From NCBI GenBank assembly GCA_028565635.1, contig JAOXYB010024168.1, positions 1 through 16,278 of the forward strand: 16,278 nucleotides of DNA, in the 5' to 3' direction. Made by a program: the position numbers and the translations under genes. A model generated the notes under the pieces. The model saw only the letters and a list, made by a program, of their open reading frames with translations, made no database searches and was not told the DNA's origin. This document shows positions 10,201-16,278 of this stretch, one piece after another; position 1 is the stretch's first letter, and every line of letters starts with the position of its first letter. The stretch is from Phoronis ovalis. Taxonomy: Eukaryota; Phoronida; Phoronidae.

Positions 10201-13200
10201 GCAAATATAAACAGACTTTGTGTTGCTTTAACTGCCACTTTAAAAAATCTTACTAAAGAAAATTAAAATGTTAATTAGTAGTAACATTTGGAGTCAAGTG
10301 TCCTATATAGTGTATGGTTGACTGAAAGTGAAACACAGTACTTGTGTAACACATATTTAATTGTTCTCTTGCGACGCGAACGATATGCAAGGTACAGAAT
10401 CTTATAATAATTGCTTCTGAATTATGTTCTTAGACCGACCTACTGTTCATAAATGTGAATTACCTTGGACTGTGCCTATTCCCATGATATAAGAAAACAT
10501 TTGTTGGAAGCTTATATGTATTAATTAAACCATAATCCCAGCCATGCAATGAGAAAGCTTTTAGTTACCACAGAAACTTTATCTGAAAATATATCCTAAA
10601 ACTACTCTGTTATTTGTTTCCAGTAAAATGCATTAATTGCTCAAGAAATGGTGATTGTGTCAATGGAACATGTGTTTGTAAAGATGGTTGGATTGGAAAC
10701 ACTTGTCAAGAGTGTATGCTGTCTTTGATTCATCATTGAATTATATCTTTGTACAAGTCTACTTTGTTTAGCTGTCTTTGAATAACTGTCCTGTCGAAGT
10801 TACAGTTAAATTGGGGGCAATGTAGTATACTCTTAGTCCTATTTATGTTACTAACAAGTTTGGGGAAAGCACCAACATTATCTGGTTTTATACAGTTCAA
10901 GTTTTGTAGCTAAATAAACAAGTAGCCTCTTTGGTACAGCTCGGCTGATAAAAAAGTAAAAAAGAGTTGTGGCTATATCTGTTATGATCTATTTGTTATG
11001 CAACTCAACAAACTCTTAATGGGCGTATATGAATTTTTATTCAGTTCTTGCAAGAACAACCAAATTTAATGACACCCTATGATAATCATTAGGTACATCG
11101 TATGGGGAAACCCAGTAGATCTAAATTCATGCTAACTATGTATTCAGCAAGTGAACGATACTTCCATAATTTGTTATGAACCATTTTTAAATTGCACCAG
11201 GGGTTTTGTTTATATAAACAATTTAGTTTTTTAGCAAATAAAAAATGTACTTTTTTTTAAACATTAATTACTAACTCAAAAATTATTCACAGTATTTACA
11301 ATTTGATCATAGCAAATAATATCAATTACTTCTTAAAAATGTAGTTAGCTTGATTTTCTGGTTACCGTATGATTTTTATGAGAAATCATAAAACGTTAAT
11401 TAAATTTCACGCATTTCCCACATGAGTCTGAAAATACCACCATGACATAGCCTGAATATTAAAGTTTTAGAAGTTATTTAATATTTTGTGTCAAAAAAAT
11501 GTAATGCAGATTTTTCACACATTTTTATTTTTAAATTGTTACTATTTAAAAATAGTAGCAAGGATCTAGCTTAGCCTTAACAGACCATGCTTACTATATT
11601 GATAGCAGCATAAATGCACTTGTGGTCTTTACATCTTTTAAACAGCAAAGGTCTCTTATTTATTTTAGTGGCTTGTGCCAAAGCATGTAAGATTCATGGA
11701 GCATGTAAGAATGGTGTATGTCTGTGTGATAAGGGATGGAGAGGTACAGACTGCCTTGTTGGTAAGTGCAAAATTGCCTATATGTATACATTCATAAATA
11801 TATTATCAAAATTGTTGATTGGTAAATACAATAAAAACAATAGTGTAGCTCCAGCAGATATCCATGTAATACCAGGAGTGAAGCTGATATTGCTATGAAA
11901 TTTGTAACTGCTATTTATTTCATAATAAGATAGATAATCGAATTTTTACGATAACTTCAGGAAAAATAAAACAACCTACAAAACTGTTGTGTCAAAGTGA
12001 AAATGGTGAAGAGACCTAATGTAAATATATAAGTACATATTAAATTTTCTAAATAATTTTTATACAGTTTCTCACAAAAAAAAATGTCAAAGAATTGCAA
12101 TTTTAATAATTGGCAAACTGCAATTTTGGGCATTGTAATTTACCTGTGAATATGGCCAACTGGAGGCCATTTTGGTTCCTGAGACAATTCGTCATTGTAC
12201 ATCTATAGCCACAAAGATGCAGCATTGCCTAGAAGATTCACAGGTGGTTTTAAATAGGACAAAGGTGGGTGGGCCTTTTAGTCTATGTGATATTTTAGGT
12301 GAGATAGCTATCCAAACTTTGACAATATTTCGCAGCCATCAAACTGTTTTTGTCCGTATCTTGAAAACTCTAGTGTGTAGAGAGATTGTTTTATATCAGA
12401 AGGTAAATTAAGGCTAAGATACAGGTCAAAGTTGATTTTGACCTGGATTACTCCAATATGGCCAACTGATCCCGGGATGGTAATCTATGATCCCAAAGAT
12501 GAGGTGTTGCTTGGATGATTCGAAGATGATTTAAGAAGGTTATAGGTTGGTGACTGAGGTTAGGTGGTATTTTTGAACGACTTTAAAGAGTGATTCAACT
12601 GTCAATCTGAAATTTGACATTTTTTCACAGTTAAAGCTGTTTTTTGTCTGGATCTTGAAACCTCTGATACACAGAGGGATCGCTTTGATTCACAAAGTAA
12701 ATAGAGGGCAAAATACGGGCCCTGTTTGATTTTGACCTTGCTCACTTTCAACATGACTGACTGACTGACATGGTGGCTGTGTTTGTTCTCTAGATGGTAT
12801 TCCAGTTTATATCGAATCAGTTTCATATTTGGTATAGTTTAACTATAGGTCAAGATACAGGTATGTCATGATTTTGATTTGGATCACTTCCAATATGGCC
12901 GACTGGGAGCCTTGTTTGTTCTCAAGGTAGTATGTCATGGTGCATCATTCTGTAACCTCAAAGACGAAGCGTTGCCTGGACAATTCAAAGTGCGATGAAC
13001 ATTAGTCTGCAAAAGTAGACCTCTTGTTTACCTAGTCCGTGCATATGGTAATGATGCTATCTTATACTTTGATATTCTTAGTACTATCACGAATTGAGCC
13101 ATAAAAATACTAGTTGAAACTATTATACCTATTTGATGGATTTTTTGCTAGTAAGTAATATTTGCTCCTAGCCACGCAGATCTAAGCTTATAAAACTTGT

Positions 13201-15568
13201 GAATATTTCTCCAATATACATTGATTTCCTGCTGTTAATTATACCTAGATGCTTGCCCAAGAAACTGCAGTGGCAATGGCAATTGTCAACAAATTGATGG
13301 AGTATGGCAGTGTACATGTAGAAACGGATTCAGGGGAGAAGCATGTTTAGCAGGTAAACAAATTAGTGTATTAAGTCTTTTAGCAGCTATCCTATTGGGT
13401 TTGTATGTTTTCATCTTTCCTACATGTATGTTCTTCTTTCCACTTTTCAGCAAGCTATATATCGAAGATTGTTAGACTAACACTACTCAGCTCCATTATG
13501 GATAATTGAATTACTTGTCAAATTTTTCAAAAGAGATTTTACTCTTTGGCATTTTGTTAATTATTTATAGAGGAAATATGCTACACAGGTTTGACAGACT
13601 TTTAATTTCATTATTGGCATCATGGGGGTTGACCGCAAAGATCACCTGGAGGTCAAGAAATCAAAATCTTCAAACCATATAAAGTGCTCAAAAATTAGGT
13701 TTTTGTGTCATCTGCAGGTCATTTTATGGGTTGTGATGAATTATATGCTGTTCATACACAAAGCTTAATTCAAACCGGTTGGGTAGGGGTTTTCTTCTCA
13801 AATCAGTTTGAAATTAATGTTTGAACACATCTCTGACTTCTTCAAGCAAGACTGAGTTTCAAACTGATTTAAAATATTCATAAATTTAATTTTTTAAACC
13901 GGTTTAAAATCTCACATGTGAATGGGATGTTAATTTTGTTAAATCCCTGTCAGTTATGATTTTTTTAATCTTTCAGTTGTTTACTAGACTTGTCATTTTT
14001 ATCTTCTATTTAGAGAGGTTAATTGAGTATTCAGACTGCTATATAGAGGCATCAAATGTAATGATTTTGATTTTTTCTTTATTCCTGTATCCAATTTCAG
14101 TAAGCTCTGCCCTTGCAAAAAGGCTATGTAGTTATTTATTGTAATTTTGTGAGTTTTGTGTTATAACTCGGTAATTGCATGTCATGTGATTTGACCTGCA
14201 TTGAATTTTGAAGAAAATGAATTTCAGATCTTTTACTAGTATGTAGTTAAGTATAATAAAATATGAATTGAAAGGAAATTAACCAGCATTGTTCTTGAGC
14301 ACAACAGTTCCTTGAGGAAGTAAAGTAGTTGCTTAATATCTTTTCTAATCACATTGTATCTTAATATATTGTGCTAAAAGAAATAAAAGAAAACTACTTC
14401 ACAATCCTTGGTATAGTCTGTCATATTAAGTTATAATAGTTTGATTTATTCACAAATTATTTTATTGCACCTTTGTGTGACATCTTTTTTTAATTCTAGG
14501 CTCTGAACTGAATTGTGATGATGGACTAGATAATGATTTTGGTAAGACAATTAGTTGTCAAACTGCATTAAATAAAAAATATAATTTTACTGAAATTTAA
14601 AAAAAAAATTGTAAAACATTTTGCAGATTATTCAGTTGCATTTATAGAAAATGTTGTATAAATGTATAAACCTAACTGCTGGTATTAAAATTAATACAAT
14701 ATGAAAGCATGTTCAACTGTTGTCTGAATTAATTCATCCGTTAGTGTTCTGTACCTTCTCAACTAATGTGTAGCCTAATCCGTAATCAACTGTTGTTATA
14801 TTCCTTCAATTAAACAAGAGTGAAAAAAACACATTAAACTTTTGACCAATCAGCTTTCTACTCATTTGGCTCTATTTCACTAGCTGCCAGCTTAGTCCTC
14901 TGTTGCACCTATTTATTATAAGCTGAAATTTGACTGGCAGCAGTAATTTTTAGGTGCTTTATGTATATATATATATATATAAAAGGGATTATCATTCTTC
15001 TGCTTTCGAGATAATAAACAGAAATGGAAGTGGTTAAGCGCTGACATTAGTTGAGAAGGTATGGAACATAAACGGATGGATTTATTCATACTGATTCAGC
15101 AGCTGACGCTGACATTTCTAAATTTATTACACAGGTTCTTAGTCACATTAGAAACTTCACATTTTGTAGCTTGCATGCTTCTCTGAATGTGAAGAATACT
15201 TAGAACTTAGTTTTGCATTTTTGTTAAAATAATAAAGCCACATACAGTAAAGCTGTAGACACTAACAGTACCACATAAAAATGTATCGGCTAGATATAAC
15301 TGTATGTAGTAATAGTATGTTGATGCCTGTGTAATTTAACTTTAATTTCTTCTGTTTTAGATACCTTGATTGATTGTGAGGATCCAGAGTGTTGTAATCA
15401 GACAGCGTGTATGAACAGTGTCCTATGTGATGTTGGACCTACCATTGAAGATATTGTAGAAAATCAACCTCTAATTGAGAACATCACATCCTTTTATGAT
15501 CAAGTGTCTTTCCTGTTTATTAATCAAGAAATACAAAAAAATGTGAATGCTTCAATCTTTGATGAACA
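4047..15568 (+). CDS. TENM: Teneurin (TENM/Ten-m/Odz family), 5' part of gene, 15 exons in window
   Basis: Overview of the spliced gene. The exons are 4031-4290, 4636-4764, 5076-5291, 5512-5713, 6034-6170, 6780-6881, 7144-7248, 9233-9328, 9626-9721, 9964-10068, 10624-10713, 11669-11761, 13249-13353, 14500-14541 and 15361-15568. They join in one frame to give 656 residues plus two bases. Domain order: cytoplasmic 1-60, membrane span about 61-84, Pro/Thr stalk 85-196, beta-sandwich 197-309, EGF1-8 310-573, Cys-rich linker 574-610, start of TTR-like domain to 656. This order is specific to teneurins, type II cell-surface proteins that bind latrophilins and each other in neural wiring and adhesion. 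The gene is incomplete: the FN-plug, NHL propeller and YD shell are expected beyond the right edge. It differs from canonical teneurins in its tiny cytoplasmic domain. I am confident of the family and less sure of orthology and of the first exon. Confidence 0.93.
4291..4635 (+). other. Teneurin intron 1
   Basis: This phase-1 intron of 345 bases runs from GTATAA to ACTTATAG. It is AT-rich and nothing else is recognised in it. Confidence 0.75.
4636..4764 (+). CDS. TENM: Teneurin exon 2: juxtamembrane Pro-rich stalk
   Basis: This exon of 129 bases is in phase 1 at both ends. It finishes the membrane span (VLFV) and encodes a low-complexity extracellular stalk: PEQNSAGKKDPIGVGQETTP, then YQQTPPPPTSSS and TTQYK. 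The donor AAAA|GTACGG was preferred over the nearby GTTAAG and GTAATG because only it gives the phase that keeps the next Thr-rich exon open. The sequence is probably O-glycosylated and flexible. Confidence 0.75.
4765..5075 (+). other. Teneurin intron 2
   Basis: This intron of 311 bases, GTACGG to CTTTGCAG, is AT-rich and has no feature seen. Confidence 0.7.
5076..5291 (+). CDS. TENM: Teneurin exon 3: Thr-rich mucin-like stalk
   Basis: This exon of 216 bases (residues 125-196) is in phase 1 at both ends and bounded by TTTGCAG and G|GTAACC. Its composition is dominated by Thr with Asp, Glu and Ser, as in mucin-type O-glycosylated stalks. Two related segments, TVTTIGTDFDT (143-153) and TVTTTLGTDFST (178-189), look like an internal duplication. 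One unpaired cysteine, Cys163 (codon 5189-5191), sits in EYTTECTTE. The other frame across this exon is also open for a while but meets a stop and does not join its neighbours. Confidence 0.82.
5512..5713 (+). CDS. TENM: Teneurin exon 4: beta-sandwich domain, first half
   Basis: This exon of 202 bases (residues 197-263) enters in phase 1 and leaves in phase 2 at TTC|GTGAGT. The sequence runs GNSTLRLNVPPGEFQRFDLN, then VTSLSDLTLSLEIASD, then HDVLVAIYGKRDGEPTHVIY. It matches the region between stalk and EGFs in vertebrate teneurins, where 'IPPG...' and '...GVYIRRGLPPSHAQYDF' occur at the same places. NST and NVT are potential glycosylation sites. Confidence 0.88.
5714..6033 (+). other. Teneurin intron 4
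   Basis: This is the only phase-2 intron inside the pre-EGF region, 320 bases from GTGAGT to TTATTTCAG. No internal feature was recognised. Confidence 0.75.
6034..6170 (+). CDS. TENM: Teneurin exon 5: furin-type site and end of beta-sandwich domain
   Basis: This exon of 137 bases covers residues 264-309. It opens with S-RLRR-STSNSN; RLRR (265-268) fits the furin consensus R-X-[K/R]-R. It continues IRTVTLKELIPGQWSFAVYN and then DGSIKFQGDLILEFK. This parallels the vertebrate teneurin order of a basic RERR-type site, a short linker and a 'W.LAFYNDG' strand just before EGF1. Entry is in phase 2 and exit in phase 1 at AAAT|GTAAAT. Confidence 0.88.
6171..6779 (+). other. Teneurin intron 5
   Basis: This phase-1 intron of 609 bases runs from GTAAAT to TTTATAG. 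It is AT-rich and no repeat or RNA was recognised. Confidence 0.75.
6780..6881 (+). CDS. TENM: Teneurin exon 6: EGF module 1
   Basis: This symmetric phase-1 exon encodes SSEVPCLFGCFGRGTCQNGV followed by CDCNEGWHGNDCSL. All six cysteines have tenascin/teneurin-type EGF spacing (C-x3-C-x5-C-x4-C-x-C-x8-C). It is the first of eight modules, each in its own exon. Confidence 0.93.
7144..7248 (+). CDS. TENM: Teneurin exon 7: EGF module 2 with Cys-to-Tyr change
   Basis: This symmetric phase-1 exon encodes ADPVPCIPKNCSGHGVYDGV followed by TCHCLPGWNGTECETG. Five cysteines are present; the third EGF position is Tyr360 (codon TAT at 7191-7193). Vertebrate teneurins have Tyr at this position in EGF2 ('GNGQY'). 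The unpaired cysteine forms an interchain disulfide that makes cis-dimers. Keeping this marker supports the teneurin call and predicts covalent dimerisation through EGF2. Two N-glycosylation sequons, NCS and NGT, are present. Confidence 0.93.
7331..7796. mobile_element. Fold-back element A (long imperfect inverted repeat, non-coding)
   Basis: Matching reverse-complement blocks occur in nested order. 7344-7355 pairs with 7773-7784 (12 bp). 7381-7396 pairs with 7716-7731 (16 bp). 7446-7463 pairs with 7632-7649 (18 bp, GATGGTCTTAGTTTGTTA). Sequence between the blocks also matches partly, with indels. A spacer of about 170 bases lies at the centre. The structure suggests a MITE-like or Foldback-type non-autonomous DNA element, or a decayed inverted duplication. 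No target-site duplication could be fixed. Confidence 0.72.
8149..8794. mobile_element. Fold-back element B (646-bp inverted-repeat element, non-coding)
   Basis: Several nested reverse-complement blocks are present. Termini 8149-8161 and 8782-8794 match perfectly over 13 bp (AGCTGACAAGAAA). 8175-8204 and 8731-8760 match perfectly over 30 bp. 8210-8235 and 8705-8730 match with two mismatches. 8293-8317 and 8604-8628 match perfectly over 25 bp. 8392-8410 and 8500-8517 match imperfectly. Low arm divergence suggests a fairly young insertion. The segment at 8236-8290 is not matched in the opposite arm but recurs in intron 14. It has no ORF, so it would have been moved by another element's enzyme. 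Confidence 0.8.
9233..9328 (+). CDS. TENM: Teneurin exon 8: EGF module 3
   Basis: This symmetric phase-1 exon encodes AVCIPYDCNNHGSCINATCV followed by CSSGWKGAECNE. All six cysteines are present. NAT is a potential N-glycosylation site. An open frame runs on into the intron, but the GTATCT donor at 9329 fits the phase of the next module. Confidence 0.92.
9477..9552 (+). repeat. 38-bp tandem duplication containing acceptor-like sequence
   Basis: Two head-to-tail 38-bp units (9477-9514 and 9515-9552) differ at two positions. Each contains a pyrimidine tract ending in CAG (TTTTTGCTTTCAG or TTTTTGCCTTCAG), the form of a splice acceptor. The repeat lies in intron 8, 74 to 149 bases upstream of the EGF4 exon. 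Confidence 0.88.
9626..9721 (+). CDS. TENM: Teneurin exon 9: EGF module 4
   Basis: This symmetric phase-1 exon (TATATTTCAG to C|GTAAGC) encodes VDCIPSTCNNHGICINGKCE followed by CYDEWQGISCNT. All six cysteines are present. The opening VDC is the same as in vertebrate teneurin EGF4 (VDCLDPTCSSHG...). The usual Gly before Trp is replaced, giving DEWQG. Confidence 0.92.
9964..10068 (+). CDS. TENM: Teneurin exon 10: EGF module 5 with six cysteines
   Basis: This symmetric phase-1 exon encodes PFQDCPANCNGHGTCDNTIG followed by ICTCNGDWTSDNCSL. The layout, including the longer C3-C4 loop and a W without the preceding Gly, matches teneurin EGF5. In vertebrate teneurins the third cysteine of EGF5 is replaced by Tyr or Phe (GHGTY...). 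Here it is Cys457 (codon 10005-10007). The module should form three internal disulfides and not contribute to covalent dimers. Confidence 0.92.
10069..10623 (+). other. Teneurin intron 10
   Basis: This phase-1 intron of 555 bases contains a small hairpin at 10161-10203, where TGCCCACGGAAA faces a near-complement ending CCTTGGGCA. The A/T-rich middle can itself pair. Nothing else was recognised. Confidence 0.7.
10624..10713 (+). CDS. TENM: Teneurin exon 11: EGF module 6
   Basis: This symmetric phase-1 exon, the shortest EGF exon at 90 bases, encodes LKCINCSRNGDCVNGTCVCK followed by DGWIGNTCQE. Six cysteines are present, with a C1-C2 gap of only two residues (CINC). This is shorter than in the other modules but close to the compact EGF6 of vertebrate teneurins. 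The donor T|GTATGC was chosen over the overlapping GTGTAT because only it keeps phase 1. Confidence 0.88.
10714..11668 (+). other. Teneurin intron 11
   Basis: This AT-rich intron of 955 bases runs from GTATGC to TTATTTTAG. No repeat family, RNA or extra exon was recognised. Confidence 0.7.
11669..11761 (+). CDS. TENM: Teneurin exon 12: EGF module 7
   Basis: This symmetric phase-1 exon (TATTTTAG to G|GTAAGT) encodes LACAKACKIHGACKNGVCLC followed by DKGWRGTDCLV. All six cysteines are present. It resembles vertebrate teneurin EGF7 (CHPRCIEHGTCKDGKCEC...). Confidence 0.92.
11762..13248 (+). other. Teneurin intron 12, with degenerate tandem repeat
   Basis: This phase-1 intron of 1487 bases is dominated between about 12140 and 13015 by a diverged tandem repeat, listed separately. 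Open frames at 12172-12411 and, on the minus strand, 12602-12826 fall inside the repeat and are not genes. Confidence 0.75.
12140..13015. repeat. Degenerate tandem repeat, unit about 300 bp
   Basis: A landmark AATATGGCCAACTG occurs at 12149-12162 and 12455-12468. It is diverged near 12749-12763 and reappears at 12892-12905 with one change. The spacings are about 306, 294 and 142 bases. A second landmark (CAAAGATG..G.TTGCCT..A.GATTC) follows at 12213, 12494 and 12960. A third (TCTTGAAAACTC.. AGAGAG) occurs near 12359 and 12651. The short last spacing suggests a truncated unit. Confidence 0.75.
13249..13353 (+). CDS. TENM: Teneurin exon 13: EGF module 8
   Basis: This symmetric phase-1 exon encodes DACPRNCSGNGNCQQIDGVW followed by QCTCRNGFRGEACLA. 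All six cysteines are present, and the longer C3-C4 loop ending in 'WQC' is diagnostic of teneurin EGF8 (CNGNGRC...SWQCVC...). It closes the EGF array. Confidence 0.93.
13354..14499 (+). other. Teneurin intron 13
   Basis: This phase-1 intron of 1146 bases holds one small inverted repeat (13772-13904). The open frame at 13956-14144 is very hydrophobic and T-rich, has no spliced context and is not supported as coding. Confidence 0.7.
13772..13904. repeat. Small inverted repeat D
   Basis: AAATCAGTTTGAAA at 13800-13813 is perfectly complementary to TTTCAAACTGATTT at 13857-13870. Outside these blocks, AAACCGGTT (13772-13780) and AAACCGGTTT (13896-13905) lie in matching outer positions. The pairs suggest a short decayed fold-back element or palindrome. 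Confidence 0.6.
14500..14541 (+). CDS. TENM: Teneurin exon 14: 42-base exon, start of Cys-rich linker
   Basis: This very short symmetric phase-1 exon (TAATTCTAG to G|GTAAGA) encodes GSELNCDDGLDNDF with a split Asp. It matches the vertebrate sequence after EGF8 (SCADNKDNEGDG...). The Asp/Asn-rich pattern resembles a calcium-binding loop. Confidence 0.85.
14722..15095. mobile_element. Fold-back element C, related to element B
   Basis: The left arm (about 14722-14768) reverse-complements the right arm (about 15045-15095), sharing for example CTCAACTAATGT against ACATTAGTTGAG and the CGGATG block. Inside is a nested stem, GCTGCCAG (14883-14890) with CTGGCAGC (14934-14941). The right arm also matches element B at about 8237-8280 in direct orientation (GTTGAGAAG, then AACGGAT, then GATTT), with roughly 38 of 44 positions equal by eye. 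The two therefore belong to one repeat family. Confidence 0.68.
14964..14981. repeat. (TA)n microsatellite
   Basis: Nine TA units lie in the spacer of fold-back element C. This is a simple repeat. Confidence 0.9.
15361..15568 (+). CDS. TENM: Teneurin exon 15: Cys-rich linker and start of TTR-like domain
   Basis: This exon of 208 bases (TCTGTTTTAG to ACA|GTGAGT) enters in phase 1 and leaves in phase 2. It encodes D-TLIDCEDPECCNQTACMN followed by SVLCDVGPTIEDIVENQPLI. The C..C-C-C..C..C pattern matches '[21 protein letters not shown]' of vertebrate teneurins. It then reads ENITSFYDQVSFLF, matching the 'SFYDRIKFLV' start of the TTR-like domain, and ends NASIFDE plus two bases. NQT, NIT and NAS are potential glycosylation sites. 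Reading past the donor meets TGA at once (15570-15572). The next true exon was not found in the window. Confidence 0.9.
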
Positions 15569-15673
15569 GTGAGTAATTAGTTTTTTGTTTTTTTATTGAG
15601 ATGTACAACTTCATTTTCATGTTGCACATTAACCTACTTTACATTGTCTTTTAGGACATTTGATTTCAAGTGA

Positions 15674-15793
15674 TGGAGCCACTGATCATGACCCAAAAAG
15701 TTCCCAGCATGCTAGTTTTGTGAATGGAATCATGGAAGCATGCTGGAAACTGTGGCATGCTGGGAATGTTTGGGGTCATAATCAATGGCTGCA
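15674..15793. repeat. Long hairpin E (39-bp arms, 42-base loop)
   Basis: The left arm 15674-15712 and right arm 15755-15793 are complementary at 33 of 39 positions without gaps, and weaker pairing continues outwards. The loop holds a third copy of the arm tip, GCATGCTGG at 15738-15746, so the left arm could pair with either copy. The form suits a small fold-back element; a hairpin-RNA precursor is possible but less likely. Confidence 0.75.
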
Positions 15794-16171
15794 CCAAGTG
15801 CATGCAAATAGTCTTAGCAGGATAAAGGAACTACTGGTAAAGAGTATTTAACTGTCCAGTGTATTTCCAAAAGAACCAATTTGTTTTCTTTCTTTTGTAA
15901 TATCACCTAACAGCAGCTTTTGTACTCCAACTTATGTGAATGAGATAACGAGATACCCTATGTCATTGTCATTGGATGCTTTATAAATTTGTTGAATCAA
16001 TGTATTTATCTTATTTAATAAAATGCTGTAAAATACAATATTCATATGGTAAAAACTATATCTTTTCACAATTTTTGTATTAGTAAGTAGCAAATTTGAA
16101 CTTGACATATTTGTAAAATACTCCTAATAAACATATTAAATAAACAAAAACAATTGTTTATTTGGTTTATT

Positions 16172-16278
16172 GTACCCCCAGCAGTAGGCTGGAGGTACTT
16201 AGGATTTACTCTGTAACCGCCGCGTCCGCCGCCGCCGCGTCAGATTCACTGTTATCGAGCTATCTCAAGAAGGGAATG
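16172..16278. repeat. Edge of an interspersed repeat: hairpin followed by GC-rich block
   Basis: GTACCCCCAGC (16172-16182) can pair with GCTGGAGGTAC (16188-16198) around a five-base loop with one mismatch. Next comes a GCC/CG-rich stretch at 16217-16239, out of character for this AT-rich DNA, then unique-looking sequence to the edge. The modular structure suggests an interspersed repeat cut by the window end. Confidence 0.5.

Larger units (their letters stand above)
14542..15360 (+). other. Teneurin intron 14, carrying a fold-back element
   Basis: This phase-1 intron of 819 bases includes fold-back element C (14722-15095) and a (TA)n run at 14964-14981. It holds no coding signal. Confidence 0.75.
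15569..16278 (+). other. Intron 15 (5' part, runs off right edge)
   Basis: The GTGAGT donor opens an intron for which no matching acceptor and teneurin-like exon was identified. It holds a long hairpin (15674-15793) and, at the edge, a repeat with a GC-rich core. AATAAA-type hexamers near 16019-16145 occur in AT-rich DNA and do not by themselves mark a 3' end. Confidence 0.6.

Noticed and set aside
12172-12411. Plus-strand open frame in intron 12
   Set aside because: It lies inside the degenerate tandem repeat and the other units do not keep the frame.
12602-12826. Minus-strand open frame in intron 12
   Set aside because: It is also within the tandem repeat, with no recognisable protein.
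15660-15851. Open frame of 63 codons after exon 15, possibly the next teneurin exon
   Set aside because: Most of it lies in hairpin E, its sequence beyond the first nine residues does not resemble a teneurin, and no start codon is present. It joins exon 15 in frame only through a secondary AG at 15669-15670.
16019-16145. AATAAA-like hexamers as a gene 3' end
   Set aside because: Such hexamers are frequent in AT-rich sequence, and the teneurin is clearly incomplete at this point.

Overview
The window is animal (metazoan) nuclear DNA. It is AT-rich, its genes are broken into short exons with GT-AG introns, and the longer introns carry fold-back repeats. Nothing is bacterial: there are no operons, and almost all long open frames are interrupted exons or chance. 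The teneurin gene, the short symmetric EGF exons and the repeat types point to an invertebrate, either a lophotrochozoan or an invertebrate deuterostome. The sequence alone does not let me name the species.

Layout. Positions 1-1187 (minus strand) hold the first three recognisable coding exons of a secreted protein: a signal peptide, a W/N-W/VP/D motif, then beta-strand-rich sequence that continues past the left edge. Positions 1188-4030 are a divergent intergenic region with no convincing gene. Positions 4031-15568 (plus strand) hold the 5' part of a teneurin gene, which I reconstructed as 15 exons encoding 656 residues plus two bases. In order these encode a very short cytoplasmic tail with an NPTY motif, one membrane span, a Pro/Thr-rich stalk, a beta-sandwich domain with an RLRR furin-type site, eight EGF modules with one exon each, the Cys-rich Asp-rich linker, and the start of the TTR-like domain. 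The beta-propeller, YD-shell and toxin-like C-terminal parts of a teneurin must lie to the right of the window. Positions 15569-16278 are intronic, with a hairpin and the edge of an interspersed repeat.

The introns contain several inverted-repeat (fold-back) elements, two of them large and side by side in intron 7. A segment of one is shared with a third element in intron 14. Intron 12 holds a degenerate tandem repeat of about 300 bp.

Most noteworthy: a teneurin with an unusually short cytoplasmic domain; the teneurin-specific Cys-to-Tyr change kept in EGF2 but a full cysteine set in EGF5; a lone cysteine in the stalk; a furin-type site placed as in vertebrate teneurins; and a cluster of fold-back elements in the gene's introns. 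No new multi-gene system is apparent. All exon joins were inferred by hand from splice sites, phase and homology to families I know, without transcript data.
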